DNA of 64,000 bases from Chlamydomonas sphaeroides (taxonomy: Eukaryota; Chlorophyta; Chlorophyceae; Chlamydomonadales; Chlamydomonadaceae): the NCBI GenBank assembly GCA_001662425.1, contig BDDC01000190.1, positions 26,388 to 90,387 on the forward strand, read 5' to 3'. This document shows, one piece after another, positions 35,201 through 47,041 of the stretch. Position numbers and translations under genes: made by a program. The notes beneath the pieces are model-generated. The model saw nothing but the letters and a program-made list of their open reading frames with translations. It was not told the DNA's origin and searched no databases. Every line of letters starts with the position of its first letter. The stretch's first letter is position 1.

Positions 35201-37218
35201 AGCAGCCGGAGCTTCGCGTACAGCACGGCCCTTGGCGCAAGCACCGGCCGGGCCCAGCTTTGGCTTGGATGCCGGCCCACAAGGCGTGTCATCACCATCC
35301 CCGTGCCGATACACCTGGCCGATACCACTGGCGGGCGACGCCCAGTGGCAGTCCAGGACCCCATCCCCCGACATACGGTAGTGCAACCGACCGTACAGCA
35401 ACCTGTACGGCGCTTATGTACTCACGTCCTTTCCGTACATGATGAGGTTGAACTCGGGCACCGGCTCCTCGGGCGGGTCCTCGCCCTCCTCGGTGGGCGG
35501 CGGCGGCGGCCAGAAGGTCCACGACAGGTCCAGCCGCACCTTGGTGACGGGCTTGAGCCCCGCCTCGGGGTCCTGCCGCGCGCTGGCGGCATCGTCCAGC
35601 GACTGGTCGTGCCACTGGCGCGTCAGGGGTATCTGGGAATGGAGCGGAAGCGGAAGGGACGGATGGTAACGAGCGTGAGGGGTGGCGTGAATGGGGGGTC
35701 GGCCTTGCTGCTGCGCATGTGGACCCGGCGCACGGCCACCACACAGCCCGCCAAGAGCCCTCGCTCCCCCTTCTCCTCGTCGTGTGCCAACTCGCGCAAG
35801 ACCCATGCTCTCAGCCTGAAAACTGCAATCCCCGACTACCGCCGCCCCATAGTCCACCACCAGGCTGTCGGCTTTCCTTCCCTCGCTGCCCCTCCTCCCC
35901 GGCTCCTGCACCTCGTGGCTTAGCGCCTCCGCCCCCCAAAGGCCTCTCCTCCCTCCTCCTCTCCTTGGGTCCTCCCTCACCCGTTCGCCCTCGTCCACCC
36001 CCTGATTGTCGGCCTTCCCCACTTCCCTCCCCCTTTCAGTGTCCGCACCGCCTTTAGCCCTTCTCCTCCCTCTCCCCCCTCTCGTCCTCCCTCCCCCTCC
36101 CTCCCTCACCCGCTCGCCCTCGTCCACCACCAGGTTGTCGGCTGCGTCCAGGGCCACGCCGTGCTTGTCGCGCAGGTCCAGGATGGCGCGCTTCATCTCG
36201 GGGATAATGAGCCCCGGGCTATCGTACGCGTGGCAGCTGCCCACGTCACGCAGCGTCCAGCCGCCCTCAGCCTGTGGGTGTGGGGGAGGGGCAGGGGGAG
36301 CAGAAGGGTTGGGGAGGTAGGGGGCAAGGGGAGGGTTGGGTGGGAGGGGCAGGGGACGGACCTGCAGGTACATGACGGCGACGATGATGGAGTTGACGGG
36401 CTGCTCCATAACGCCCGGGATGGGCGTGGTGAGCGGCTTGAGGTCAAAGGACTGGTTGAAGGTGGCGCCGGCTTCGTCTGCGGGAACGAAGGGGGTGAGG
36501 GTTGGGTTTGCGGGCACGACCCATGCCGAGGCGGGGGCAAGGAGCATGGGGGCCCGGCCCCGGGAGGCCGGCCGGCAGCGGCCCTGCCGCCCGAGCGGCT
36601 GCGCCGGGCACATCGCTTGATGGGTGCGGCTCGGGTGAGCGCTCACCCGTGTAAGAGACGGCGAACTCCAGCTTCTCGCTGCTGCTGAGGTCGTGCTTCT
36701 TGCCAGGGATGGCCGGCGCGCTGACCACGAACATGAGCACCTCCACCTGGCGCTCGAACATCTTGGGGAACATGTAGATCACATCGTCCCCCTCCGCCGG
36801 CTTGAGGTCCTCGGGCAGCGCCTGCTTCTCAACCCCCTTGACGAGCGCGCCATCCAGCGCCGTGGGTTTGCGGACATGGAGCGTGTCGTGCACCGCACCC
36901 TTGACGTCTGCAGCGACCAAGCAGGCCACCAGGTTAATACCCCGCCGACCGCGCTGCTGGCCAGAGCGCCAGCGACACCGCTGACGGACGGCACGCGGCG
37001 CATGCAGCATCCCTTACCAAACGCGACGCACGCCAGGTCAAAGTCTATCTTCTCATCGGGTGCGGACTTGCTGTTGACAGCGAAACTGCGCAAAAAGAGA
37101 CAAGTAGAAGGTCGGCATCCCCGGCTCGTTGCTGGCAGGCTAAGCGCTGAATAGCTGTCAAGTATGTGCACCTGTACTGGTCACCACGGAAGGGCAGAAC
37201 GAAGGGCCCGAGGGACAT
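32215..37218 (-). CDS. TerD-TerD-MORN repeat protein, about 819 aa
   Basis: Model (minus, 5' to 3'): 37218..37172, 37085..37018, 36907..36647, 36477..36362, 36271..36110, 35632..35426, 35121..34996, 34845..34699, 34495..34265, 33976..33827, 33518..33350, 33214..32601, 32376..32215; all phases agree. Residues 1-205 and about 225-550 each read like a TerD-type beta domain: a 'KIDFDLACVAFD' or 'KVRLDLSWTF' opening, a 'VEVLMFVVSA' or 'LRSMVLLVSNYDE' strand, and a closing 'GGWTLRDVGSC' or 'HVWRFRTLGLC'. An acidic linker with a Pro run (DEEEEEEQKEEE, PPPPPPAPK) lies within the second. Five to six MORN repeats of about 23 residues follow (NGDTYFGSYDNDLKHGPGVY, PDGGTYVGDFAADKFEGQGQ, PDGSVYTGSWAAGQKHGPGV). 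MORN repeats usually give scaffolds and several algal ones are axonemal. TerD domains are Ca-binding-type folds linked to stress. A calcium-linked scaffold is inference; the minus-strand neighbour RAD54 is unrelated. Confidence 0.85.
35849..36143 (-). repeat. Diverged copies of an exon 3' end with repeated splice donors
   Basis: The end of exon 5 of the TerD/MORN gene (minus strand, DNLVVDEGER then GTGAGG, about 36143-36106) is repeated at about 36019-35971 (DNQGVDEGER, again followed by GTGAGG) and in part at about 35872-35849 (DSLVVD). The reading frame stays open across all three, so alternative donors or longer isoforms are possible. Confidence 0.6.
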
Positions 37219-37610
37219 CCTTCCGTCCGGGCGTAAGGTGGGTCTAAACGCGGTTCAATTTGATCATCGACTAGAATGTTATGCGGGTTAGATTATGGTA
37301 TCAAGGGAGAGCTGGGTTTGCAAGTGTTCCAAACCGTGGCCCATCCGCACGTCCATCGAGCACCAAAATCCGAGAGCAAGGAACAAGTCCCGCGCCCCCC
37401 TATGTTCCCAGTCGTCGCTTTGTAATATACAGTAACAAATTATCGCACAACACGCGCGTTCTCGCGCGCGTTCTCGACCTATTCGTGCCGTTGTGTATTG
37501 GACACGCACGCCTTGATGCCCTGCCGGCCAGGCCAGCTCCAACCGTGCTCCTCGATCCAGCAACTTAGTTCATCACGTGGTTTGCAAAACCCTCATATTC
37601 CGCCTCCACC
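37219..37610. other. Spacer between RAD54 and the TerD/MORN gene
   Basis: 392 bases, AT-richer than the genes. It must contain the RAD54 3' UTR and the TerD/MORN promoter, both on the minus strand. No RNA gene was recognised. Confidence 0.55.
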
Positions 37611-40600
37611 TCACTCCTCGTACGATGCGCATCCCCCGGCGTCGTCCATGCCCTCCATGCCCACGGCCGGCTCCTCCTCGTCCTCCTCCGGCTCCTCCTC
37701 CTCGTCCGGCTTGACCTCCTTGGGCGCGTCGTTGATGATGTGGTCGCTGAACAGGTAGGTCGCGAAGCGGTCGCGCATCCACGCATTGACCGTCCCCCAG
37801 ATTGGGTCCGGCGAGTCGGCCAGGCTCGACAGGTGCGCCCAGTTGCTGATCCCGTCGTCGACTGCGCCCGAGTCGTGGTCATCCTTGGCCTTCCCCTTGC
37901 CCTTGCCTTGCTCGCCCCCTCCTCCACCTCTATCCCCGTCGCCATCGCCGTCGCCGTCCTCCTCGGCGGCCGCCTTGGCCGCAGCCTCCGCCTCGGCCGC
38001 CGCCCGGGCCGCCGCCGCCTTGGCGCGCAGCGCCTCCTGCTTGGCCTTTGCGGTGGCGGGCTTGCCGTCGCAGCGGCACTTGATGGAGCCGTGCGTGTCG
38101 CACAGCGTGGCCTTGTCTACCTGCGGCCGAGCAACAGCAGCAGCGCGAGGCAGGCAGCAGGAGGCTGCTTGTGACGGGGGGGAAGCGCAAGACCAGCGGC
38201 CACCAGGGACGAATCTCATGATGCACCAACACGGCAGGACATGACAAGGATGACAAATTCAGCCCCTCCCTCCCGCCAGCCCGCCCGCCTCGCCCCAGCA
38301 GGCCCTCAGCCGCGGCCCTGACCCCAGCCCTCGTCCCTCCCAGCCCCGCCACGCCCGCACCTCGAACAGCGCCTTGAGCTCCTCGCCGCTCATGGCGCCG
38401 CTCTGCGCCGCGTTGTTGTCCACGATGGCCGCTGACAGGCCCTGCTTGGCCAGCTGCCGCTGGTAGATCTGCATGTGGAGTTGGGGACACGGCAGGGAGG
38501 AGGAGGGGGAGGAGGGGCAGCAAGGGGCACAGCTAAGAGGCGTCACAGGTCCTGCTTGGTTTATGGCGGCGTGTGGAGGGCTCGCCCGGGGGGAGGCATC
38601 GCAGTGGTGCAGGCCGCAGCGTAACCCCCGATGGGCCCCCGGACCCGCCACCCCACTGCTTCCCCCCCGCCCGCCTTCTCCTCCAGCGTGCCCGCGGTGA
38701 GCAGGCGGTAGATCCACACGCGCTTCTTCTGGCCCTGCCGCCACACTCGGGCCATGGCCTGCAGGTCGTGGGCGGGGTTCCAGTCTGGGGAGGGGAGGGA
38801 GGCGAGGGGAGGTGCAGAGTGAGGGACGCACGGAGGGGGCGGGGCAGGGGGAGGCAGCTCGATGGACGAGCATCAGCCGGTTGGCGCCCATGATGTTGCG
38901 CCTTGTGATGCAGCACATCGGGATCCATATTATCTATCACCATCGAGCCTGCTGTTACGGCGTATCGGTCGTACCCGGGTCGAAGAGCACCAGGCGGTTG
39001 GCGCCGATGATGTTGAGGCCCACGCCGCCCGCGTGGCTGCTGAGCAGCAGCACGAACGAGGGGTGGCCGGGGTCGTTGAAGCGGTCCACCAGCGGCTGCC
39101 GCGACTTGACGGTGGTGGAGCCGTCCAGCCGCAGCCAGCCCCAGCGGTGTGTGTCGCACATCTGAGGGGGCGAGGGGTGTGTGTGTGTTGGGGGTTGGGA
39201 GCGGGTGAGAGCCTGCGAGGGTGCTGGGCCATGAGGGGCGCCGCATCCTGCTTGCCCCTCGCGCAGCCCCTCACGGCCCAGCGGCAGCACGCCCCCCGGC
39301 CCACGCCATTCCCTCCTGCCCCACTGCCGGCCCGCCGGTCGCCCCCCCAATGGCTAACGATCAATGCAAGTAGCTCGCCCCGCGCACATCTTGTGTCTGT
39401 GTGTGTTTTGTGTCCCCTATCCTGCGCCCTTTCCCCGCCCCCTCCCACTCACCACCTGCAGCACGTCCAGCGCCTCCGTGTAGTTGCTGACCAGCACCAC
39501 CTTGTCGCCGCTGCCGCTGTCGCGCACCGACTTGAGCATCAGCTCCAGCACCGCCACCTGGAGGGGGTGGGGAGGGGAGGGAGGGAGGGGTGTGGAGAGG
39601 GGGACGGGGAGGGGAGGTGTGGAGTAGGCGCCAGCAGGGCAGGCATAGGCTGAGGCATCCCCCGCGGCCCCCGCCCCCGCGGCCCCCCCGCTCCTGCTGC
39701 CCCCGCTGCCCCAGCCCCACCGCACCACACCTTGCCGCTATGCAGCGCCTGGCAGCCCTTGGGCTTGTAGGCGGGCGCGTTGGCTGCGTCAGCGAACAGC
39801 CGCAGGCAGCCCTCGAAGCCCGTCACAACCGGGCGCCCGTCGGAGCCCTCCTTGTAGCAGGGCGCGGGGCCGGGGCCGGACCCAGCGCCGCCGTCAACGG
39901 CGGCCGACATACTGGCTGAGGCGGCGGCGGCGGCGGCGCGCTTGGGGCCGCGCGCGGCGGAGACTGCGGCGGCCGCGGCGGCGGCGGGCGACTCGGCGAA
40001 CATGTCGTAGATCTGTGGGCGGCGGCGGCGGGCGCGACGTGGGCTTGGCGTCGGGTGAGACGACGCAGGGGAAGGGGGGTTCTTGGAAGAGCAGTGAGGG
40101 CAGCATGCCAAGAACAAACGTACATGGTTATTATAATCTAGAACGAAGTCAAAGTAGGAATACATGGTCACGCGCGCGGGTCGCTGGCCCCGCTTCTCAC
40201 CAGGTCCGGGTGGCAGCACATCTTCTTGACTGCGGGTACGGGTGGTGGTGGAGAGGGGCATGCGGGGACACGGTGAGCGAGCGGGCCGCGGGCGCCGGTC
40301 ACCCCGGGGGGCAGGTAGGGCGCCTAAAGGGGACACCCGCCGCCTCCCTCACCCGCGGTGATGGCCGCGAGCGTCGACAGCTCCGCCTGGCCCTCCGCCC
40401 GGCCGCCGCCGCTGCCGCCCTCTCCTGCCGCCGCCGCCGGCGCTGCGGACCCCGGCGCCGCGGGGACCTTGAGCCCCGCAGCCGCCGCCTCCCCCGCCGC
40501 GCCGTCGCCGTCGCCGCAGTTGCCATCGCTGTCGGAGCCGCTGCCCCCTCCGCCGTTCTGTCCGCGACCGCCCTTGCCGCCGCCCTTGGCGCGCTTGCGG

Positions 40601-43600
40601 GGCCCTCCGCCGCCCGCCGCGGCCGCCTGCTTGGCGACCTGCTTGGCAGCGCGGCGCGCCGCGACGGCGGTCGCCTTGACGCGCTTCTCCTGCCGGCCCT
40701 GCGACACGGACGACGTGCGGTGTTGGCGCAGGAGGCGGAGGTCATGTTTACGTGGGGGTGCAGGGATCGTGCAGGCTGGAGGGGCCATGGAGGCATATAT
40801 ACAGCTGCTCGATCCATGCGCTGCCGGGAGGCTGTGATGGCACACAAGGCTAGAGAGACATCGATGAATTCACGTTTACGCAGGTTACAGATCTTCCTCC
40901 TTTGACTTCGTCCGAGCTTGTAATAATAAGGCTGTGACCCGCCCCATCCCCATTCTTCCCCGCCTTCACCTCCATGGCCCACTGGAACCAACGGGACCCG
41001 TCAGGCTGGGACCAGCAGCACGCACCGCGCTGGCCTGAAGCCCGCTGCGCCCCCTCCTGGCCCCCCAGCCCCATCGCCCCCCGGCCCACCTCCATGGCCC
41101 GAGCCACGGCCGGCGCCGCCAGGAAGAACTCGAGCAGCCGCCGCTGCAGCGGAGCCATGCGGCAAAAGACCACCTGGATGGGGGCAGGGAGGACGGGAGG
41201 AGGGGAGGGAGGAGGGAGAGGGAGGGAGGGAGGGAGGGAGGGAGGGAAGGCATGTCTGCCAGGGTCGGAAAGCATGAGGGGCGCCGGGACGCCACGGCGC
41301 CGCGCCGCGCCGCGCCTTGTACTGCCCGTTAGTTGTGCATGGCCCCATCCTGCTGTCGCGGTGTGTACAGTAGAGGCGCCGAGTCGCTTGATTCCCCCAT
41401 CCCAAGATCCCATCCATTTCCATCCCATCCCACCCCAACATCCCAACATCCCCTCGCTCACCTGCTCCACCTTGGGCGGCAGGTACTGCTTCATGAGGCC
41501 GCACGTGCGGCGCAGCATGAAGCGGCCGCACAGCTCCAGCAGTGCGACCTGCCGCTCCTGGCCCAGGGCCACCTCGCGGTCGCTGGCGTCCGCGTCCTGA
41601 AGCGGCGGCCCCCGCCCGGGCAGGTGCGGGAGGATGATAATGACGTGCGTGCGATGCGGCCGCCCGGGTGCTCGGCCAGCTAGGATACGGAGCGTTCCGC
41701 TCGCTCCGGCGCCTCCGGCGCCTCCGGCGCCTCCCTCCCTCCGTTCCCCCTCCCGCCGCACCTGACCGCGCAGGATGGGGTTCTCGAAGGTCCGCCTGAA
41801 GGCCGCCGGCTCCCCCAGCAGCCCCGGCACCGCCACATTGAAGAGCGTGTAGAACTCGGTCTGGCGGCAGGAGAGGTGAGGAGGGTGCGTGAAGGGGGAT
41901 GCAGTGCGTAGGGCGTGGCGGGGTGTGGGGAGGAGGGGAATCAGCGTGACGGAGCGATGAGGAGGATGGGACGGAGCTGCAGCTGGAATTGCGCGTACTG
42001 ATCGGACATATCAGTCCATATAGGCTCTCCGGAGTCCGGACCGCAGGCACAGTGCACACACGCACTGTGCTGCAGTGCGTCGTAGCACGATACATACAGT
42101 CGCCTCCAAGCGACGGCCACCGCCTTCCCGCTCCACGCACCAGGTCGTTCTGTATGGGTGTACCCGACAGCAGCATGCGCATCTTGGCGGGCAGACCGGC
42201 CACCGCCTGAAGGGGAGGGAGGGGGCAGGGACGGCGGAGGGGAGATGGACAAGGGCACGGTCAGGGCCTCAGGGGCCAGGCAGCGCCGGCCCCGCCTGGC
42301 CAGCGGCGCAGTGAATGGAGGGGAGACAAGGGCACAGCGGATATGGAGATTGGCGGCAACGCACGATCCTGGCGACGCCGAGCGTGGGATGGCTGTGGCC
42401 GTGGCGGGCGGGCGGTGGGGCGCTGGCGGGGAGGCGCCGAGCGAGGGCAGCTTGATAGGCTCTCGGACGGCGTTGCAGCGCGCACCTTGGTCAGCTGGCT
42501 CTCGCCGTTTTTGAGGAAGTGAGCCTGCATGCATGCATGCATGCGGGCGTCAGGTGGGAGGACGATGGTGTAGTAGGCGTTAGCCCACTGAGCAAGAGGT
42601 CTCTCGAGATGCTCCACGGAGCCACGGGAGTGGTATGTATGGTGGGGTTCCTGCCACAGATGGGTTCTGACGTCCACGATCGTTCTGCTCCCTGCCGCGG
42701 TAGGTCTTGCCATGCGCCATGACCACCGCGCGCCCCTCCCCTGTCCCCCTCCCCCTCGTCCCGGACCTCGTCGCACACCACGATGTCGATGTTCTTCTTG
42801 ACCACCGCGTCGCGGTGCAGCCGGAAGGTCTGGTAGCCCATGACCAGGACCTGGGGGGCAGCGGGGGGCGGGGGCGGGGGTACGTGTCATGGCGATGGAG
42901 GCGGGGAGGGGCAGGGGCTGCTGCGTCGCTGGCTGGCTGGCAGGCCAAGAGAGCTCGCCATCAGGCAGGCAGGGAGAGGCGGAGGGGCTGCGCACCGCGC
43001 GCCCCCCGCAAGCTCCCGGACCAGCGCTCGCCGCGCCCGCACCGCGGCACCACTCGGTGACACTCCGCAGGCTCCCGCCTGCCCCAACACGTACGCATCA
43101 AACGCGCAGCCGTCACGCTTCGATGGACACGCGCACCTGCGGCTTGCCGGCCCGCATTGCGCTGAAGCTGCCGAAGCTGGCGATCGCCTCCTTGACCTGA
43201 CGAGCACAGCGGAATGCAGGCGTCCGGCAAGAGCCGGGCAGCGCGCGGCGGATGGGAGGCGGCCCAGCGCACGTGCCTTGACCTACGCGCCCTCGATCTT
43301 GCCAGCCACGCCTTGGCCGCCTCGGCGTCGCCCGGCGCCGCCACCACGCTCGCCAACTGGACGCCGTGGCAAACGTTCTACACCCCACGAGGGTGCCCAT
43401 CTTCCGTGGCCTGCCACGCCCCCTCCCCGCCCCTTGGATGGCGGACCGTAGCCTGCGGCGGCCCCCTCGCACCTTGTCCCCGCGCGTGTCGTCCACCACC
43501 ACGGGCGCAACGCGGCCCTGCAGCCAGCCGGTGAGCTCCTTGCCCCAGTTGGCCGCCAGCGAAGGAGGGCACAGGATGAGCGGCCGGCTGCAGGTGGGCT

Positions 43601-45541
43601 TGCCGCCGTGCGGGCCCGTGGTGAGCAGCGTCCACAGCGTGGCCACCGACTGCAAGGACGGGCGGTGGGGAGCGAGAGAGGGAGGGAGAGGGGAGGGAGA
43701 GGGGAGGGAGAGAAGGAGGGAGAGAAGGAGGGAGAGGGGAGCGAGGGTGCCCTTAGGGTGGAGCTGATAGTGCTGCGTCGTTGCTGCCCCTCTGCCCCAC
43801 CCGCGTCACGTACCCTCACCCCAACCCTCTCCCTCACCTTACCCTCCCCGCTCGGCCCGCCCACCTGGCAGGTCTTGCCCAGGCCCATGCCGTCGCACAG
43901 GATGGCGCCGCTCAGCCCCTCCTGCCGGAGCCCCGCAATGGCGGTAACCATGAAGGCCACGCCCTCGCGCTGGTGCGGCCGCAGCACGGCGGCCAGGAAG
44001 GGAGCCACCCAGCTGCCGGGCAGGGGTCGCGGAGGGGAGGGGAGGGAGGGCGGGGAGAGGGGAGGGGCGTGTGAATTGGAGGCGAGGACGACGAGGAAGG
44101 GGGCTGTGGGCTGTGAGGGCCTCAAGCTGGATGTGAGGCTGTGGGCCGCGGAGCGAGGAAGAGAAGCAGGTCAGCGGGGTGGCGAGCGCTGTCCTCGTGG
44201 GCGCTGTCGTGGCGCGTCGGTGCGTAGCTGCTGGACTCACAGCGCTGAGAAGGCGCGCCGTGGCGAGTCGGGCGGCTCGGAGGCGGGGTCCCACACGCAG
44301 AAGGGCTCCGCGGACAGCGCCATGTCGCCCGTGGCGTCCTGCGGGGCCCGAGCAAGGCAGGTCACAGGCAGATTGCGGATTGCAGTTTGCAGATTCCGGA
44401 TCAAGCTCACGTAGCGTCTGGATAGGCTCGCGGCAAATTCGCTCCGTTGCGCGATTCCGGATCACCCCGGGCGGAGGCGCGACGCCAACCCATATACCCA
44501 GATGGCGGTGCTGCCGGGCGGGTGGAACTCGCCTTGAGGCCACACAAAGCCCTTGCTGCACCCCTAACCGGCCCCCCTCGTGCAATCCGCTTTCCCCCAG
44601 CTTCCACCCACCTCCTTGGACACCACCGTCCGCAGAGAGCGGAAGAGCTGCTGCAGCGGGCCCAGCGGCACGCGCTTCGTGCCCAGCGTGCCTCGCACGC
44701 CCAGGGGGCCGGTCCAGTTGGGCACGGGGCACTGCGGGAGTACGGGAGACACAAGGAGGGGCGCAGGGCGTGGGCGGTACCGGGCGGCGTCAGCAGGAGG
44801 GCCAGCGGAGCCGGCGGCGGTGCGGGATCAGGCCCCGGACCCCGCAGCAGTGGCTGCCGCCCACACTGGGCACGCGCCTACCCCGACCCACATCCCCAAA
44901 CCCCGGCGCTTGCAAACCGCGTCCCGGCCCCGACCCACATGATGGCCCGACCCACATCAACCCACATGATGATACCCCCGCCTTCCCCGGTACCCAGGAC
45001 CAAGACCCGGCCCCCGACCCACCACGTAGGGCTTGCACGCGGGCGGCTGGCTAGCTGCCGGCGCGCCTCCGCTCCCGCCGGCTCCGGCCCCGCCACCGCC
45101 GCCGCCGCTGCTGCTGCTCCACGTGACGCTGACGCGCCGCATGCCCAGCGTCCCGGCGCCCGGCCGCCGCACGCCCACCGCCGCGACGCTGATGCCGCTC
45201 CGCGGCGCGCCGCCGCCCGGGCCCGACGACCGCGCCCCCGCCCGCGCCGCACGCAGCTGCTTCTGCTGCGCGGTGCTGGGCCCCGGCGGCTTGGGCGGCC
45301 GGTTCTCCTCGTCACCGCTCGCTTGCTCGCCATCGCTGCCAGCCTTCTCGGCGTCAGCCTCGGCCTCGCCGGGCTCGGACTCGCTGGCCGGCTGCTCGCT
45401 GTCCTCGTCCTGCTCAAAGTCGTCATCGTCAGAGCCGGCCGCGCGCTTTTGCTTCGGTTTCTGCTGGCCTGCTGGCCGGCTGGGCGCCAGCTTGGCCTTG
45501 GCTGCTGCGGGCCCGGCCTTGGCGCCGAGCGCCCGCTTCAT
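37611..45541 (-). CDS. RAD54: RAD54 homologous-recombination DNA translocase, about 1,101 aa
   Basis: Swi2/Snf2 ATPase that remodels RAD51-DNA filaments in homologous recombination; nuclear. Exons 5' to 3': 45541..45023, 44731..44612, 44338..44241, 44012..43865, 43649..43473, 43196..43137, 42850..42767, 42524..42486, 42206..42141, 41860..41762, 41596..41462, 41173..41090, 40698..40353, 40229..40201, 40012..39731, 39557..39453, 39161..38975, 38784..38675, 38468..38361, 38120..37611. RAD54-type signature VPNWTGPLG at about 176; RPHQREGVAF; Walker A GMGLGKT 287-293; DEAH box 401-404 split by an intron (CDE|AHFLKN); SGTPIQND 429-436; DKVVLVSNYTE; LRLDGST; GGVGLNIIGANRLVLFD; DWNPAHDLQAMARVWRQGQKK. 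A roughly 115-residue Lys/Ala/Gly-rich insert precedes VKKMCCHPDLIYD. The N-terminus is acidic and basic by turns; the C-terminus has CDTHGSIKCRC and an acidic tail. The intron after 38675 looks GC-AG. The frame next to the stop continues a further 15 codons, so the extreme C-terminus may be mis-framed. Confidence 0.93.
41190..41249. repeat. Purine-rich (GGGAG)n tract in a RAD54 intron
   Basis: Strand-asymmetric run of GGGAG/GGGA units; on the coding (minus) strand it is a long pyrimidine tract upstream of the 41173 acceptor. Confidence 0.75.
42525..42546. repeat. (GCAT)n microsatellite at a RAD54 splice acceptor
   Basis: Self-complementary GCATGCATGCATGCATGC lies directly against the minus-strand acceptor of the 42524 exon, replacing the usual pyrimidine tract before its CAG. 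Confidence 0.85.
43676..43743. repeat. Purine-rich (GGGAGA)n tract in a RAD54 intron
   Basis: Imperfect repeats of GAGGGAGAGG and GAAGGAGGGAGA between RAD54 exons 4 and 5; on the coding strand it is a long pyrimidine tract. Confidence 0.75.
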
Positions 45542-47041
45542 GGCGGGGGCTTCAGGTTAGGAAGCCAGCAGCAGCTGCTGCTATGGATGGCAATGCGGGT
45601 CAGCTTGGAGCGAGAAGAGCGGCACGTTTGGCCGGGGGAGCGGCGAGGCTTGCGGGCCGCTGAAGGCGTGGCCTTGCGCGATGCGAGGTGCTGCTGCTGC
45701 GGTAGGTGGGATAGATCGTGGCTGCGAGCGGCGTGAGAGGCTGGGCAGCGGGCGCGAGTTGTGAGCGGGGGGTCGTAGAAGCTGGACAATCCCCGCCGGC
45801 ATGCTCTCCTCGCCGGCTCTGCCCGGAGCCCCCCGGCCGAGGGCTCCCTCCGACCTACCCACATCCCGAACCTGTCAGGCGACCTTGATGCCATATATAG
45901 AAGACGCGCGCGGATGATGGGTAGCTGGCACGCCTTGCAGGAGTCTTCTGCAGGAGGCACAACAGAGAGACGCACGCATCCGGAACGACGCCCGCCACGC
46001 CTAAAGGCTTCGGCCCGCCCGCCCTCACGTACCCGGCCGACGCTCCGCCCGCGGCCCGCACCCAGCCACACAGCGCAGCACCTGCAGTGCATGCCACCAT
46101 CCATCTCATCCGCACGTCCTCATTCACCCCCACGTCCCTCACGCGCCGGCCAACCGTTGAACGCGGCAGTGGCCCCTCGTCGTCAGAGGCCCGGGCGCTG
46201 CTGCCCCACACATCCCATCGATCGTGAGGGCGCTGCCGCAACGCCTCCTGATACGGCGGTGCCCCGCCCCCGCTCATCGCCCCCGGTACATCCATCGGTA
46301 CATCCCTGCGTTGCCCAAGCTTCCACAACAACACGTGTCCGCTCCTTTCTCAGGAGCGCAGCAATACTCCTGCCGCCACCATCGCGCCTACCTAGCCAGC
46401 CAGCCACAACCCAGGCCAAAGCCTGCCGGCTGGACCTGGGCCAACTCATCCTGCTCATTGCCCTCGCGCGTTCTTGATCCTCATCCTACTCGCCACCCTG
46501 CTCCGCATCCTGCGGCGGATGCCCACGGCTGCCAAGCGCTAGCTAGCCTCCACGGCCACGCCCTTGCAGGCCTGCCTGGGCTTGAACGGCCTTGCTCCGC
46601 CAGCCAGCCACCTGCCTCCTGCCGTCAGACGCAGCCGCGCTTGACCCGCACGCAGCGGGGCCAGCTCGCGCCGCTCAAGTACGGCCAGGAAGCCGGCACC
46701 GTCGGCATGTCGTACGACGCACGCAGCCCCAAGTGTCACCTCGCCTGCTTCCCGCTCTCCTCCATCCTACACCCATACCTGCCGTGCCCTGGCGCTTGGG
46801 CCGTTGGCAGGCATTGCCAACGCCAACCCGCGCGACCTCAGCGACACAGCAACCACACAATCTCTTCGCGAACGTGCGCCCAGTCGCGCCGCCAGCGCTC
46901 CAGCCCATGCGGGCACGGACGCTGCGCGCGCCAAGACGCTGCGCACGCCGCGCTGACACCGCATCGACGGGACTGTCCTGCCGCTCGGCTCGGCCCCAAT
47001 GGCTGTGCGCCTTCTTATATCTGCCCCTCTGCCTCCTGTTC
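45542..47041. other. Spacer between gene D and RAD54
   Basis: 1.5 kb holding the 3' UTR of gene D and the promoter and 5' UTR of RAD54, both on the minus strand. A 436-codon plus-strand open frame crossing its right edge overlaps the last exon of D antisense and has no recognisable domain. No RNA gene was seen. Confidence 0.55.
45891..45900 (-). promoter_or_regulatory. TATA box candidate for RAD54
   Basis: Minus strand reads CTATATATGG, about 350 bases upstream of the RAD54 ATG, in GC-rich surroundings. A start about 30 bases downstream would give a 5' UTR near 320 bases. Confidence 0.35.

Noticed and set aside
37219..37610. Possible tRNA or snRNA in the AT-richer spacer
   Set aside because: No B-box (GGTTCGANTCC) or cloverleaf could be drawn by eye.
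38955..39050. Separate helicase gene on the minus strand
   Set aside because: The SSHAGGVGLNIIGANRLVLFD segment joins in phase to neighbouring RAD54 exons and is motif V of the same protein.
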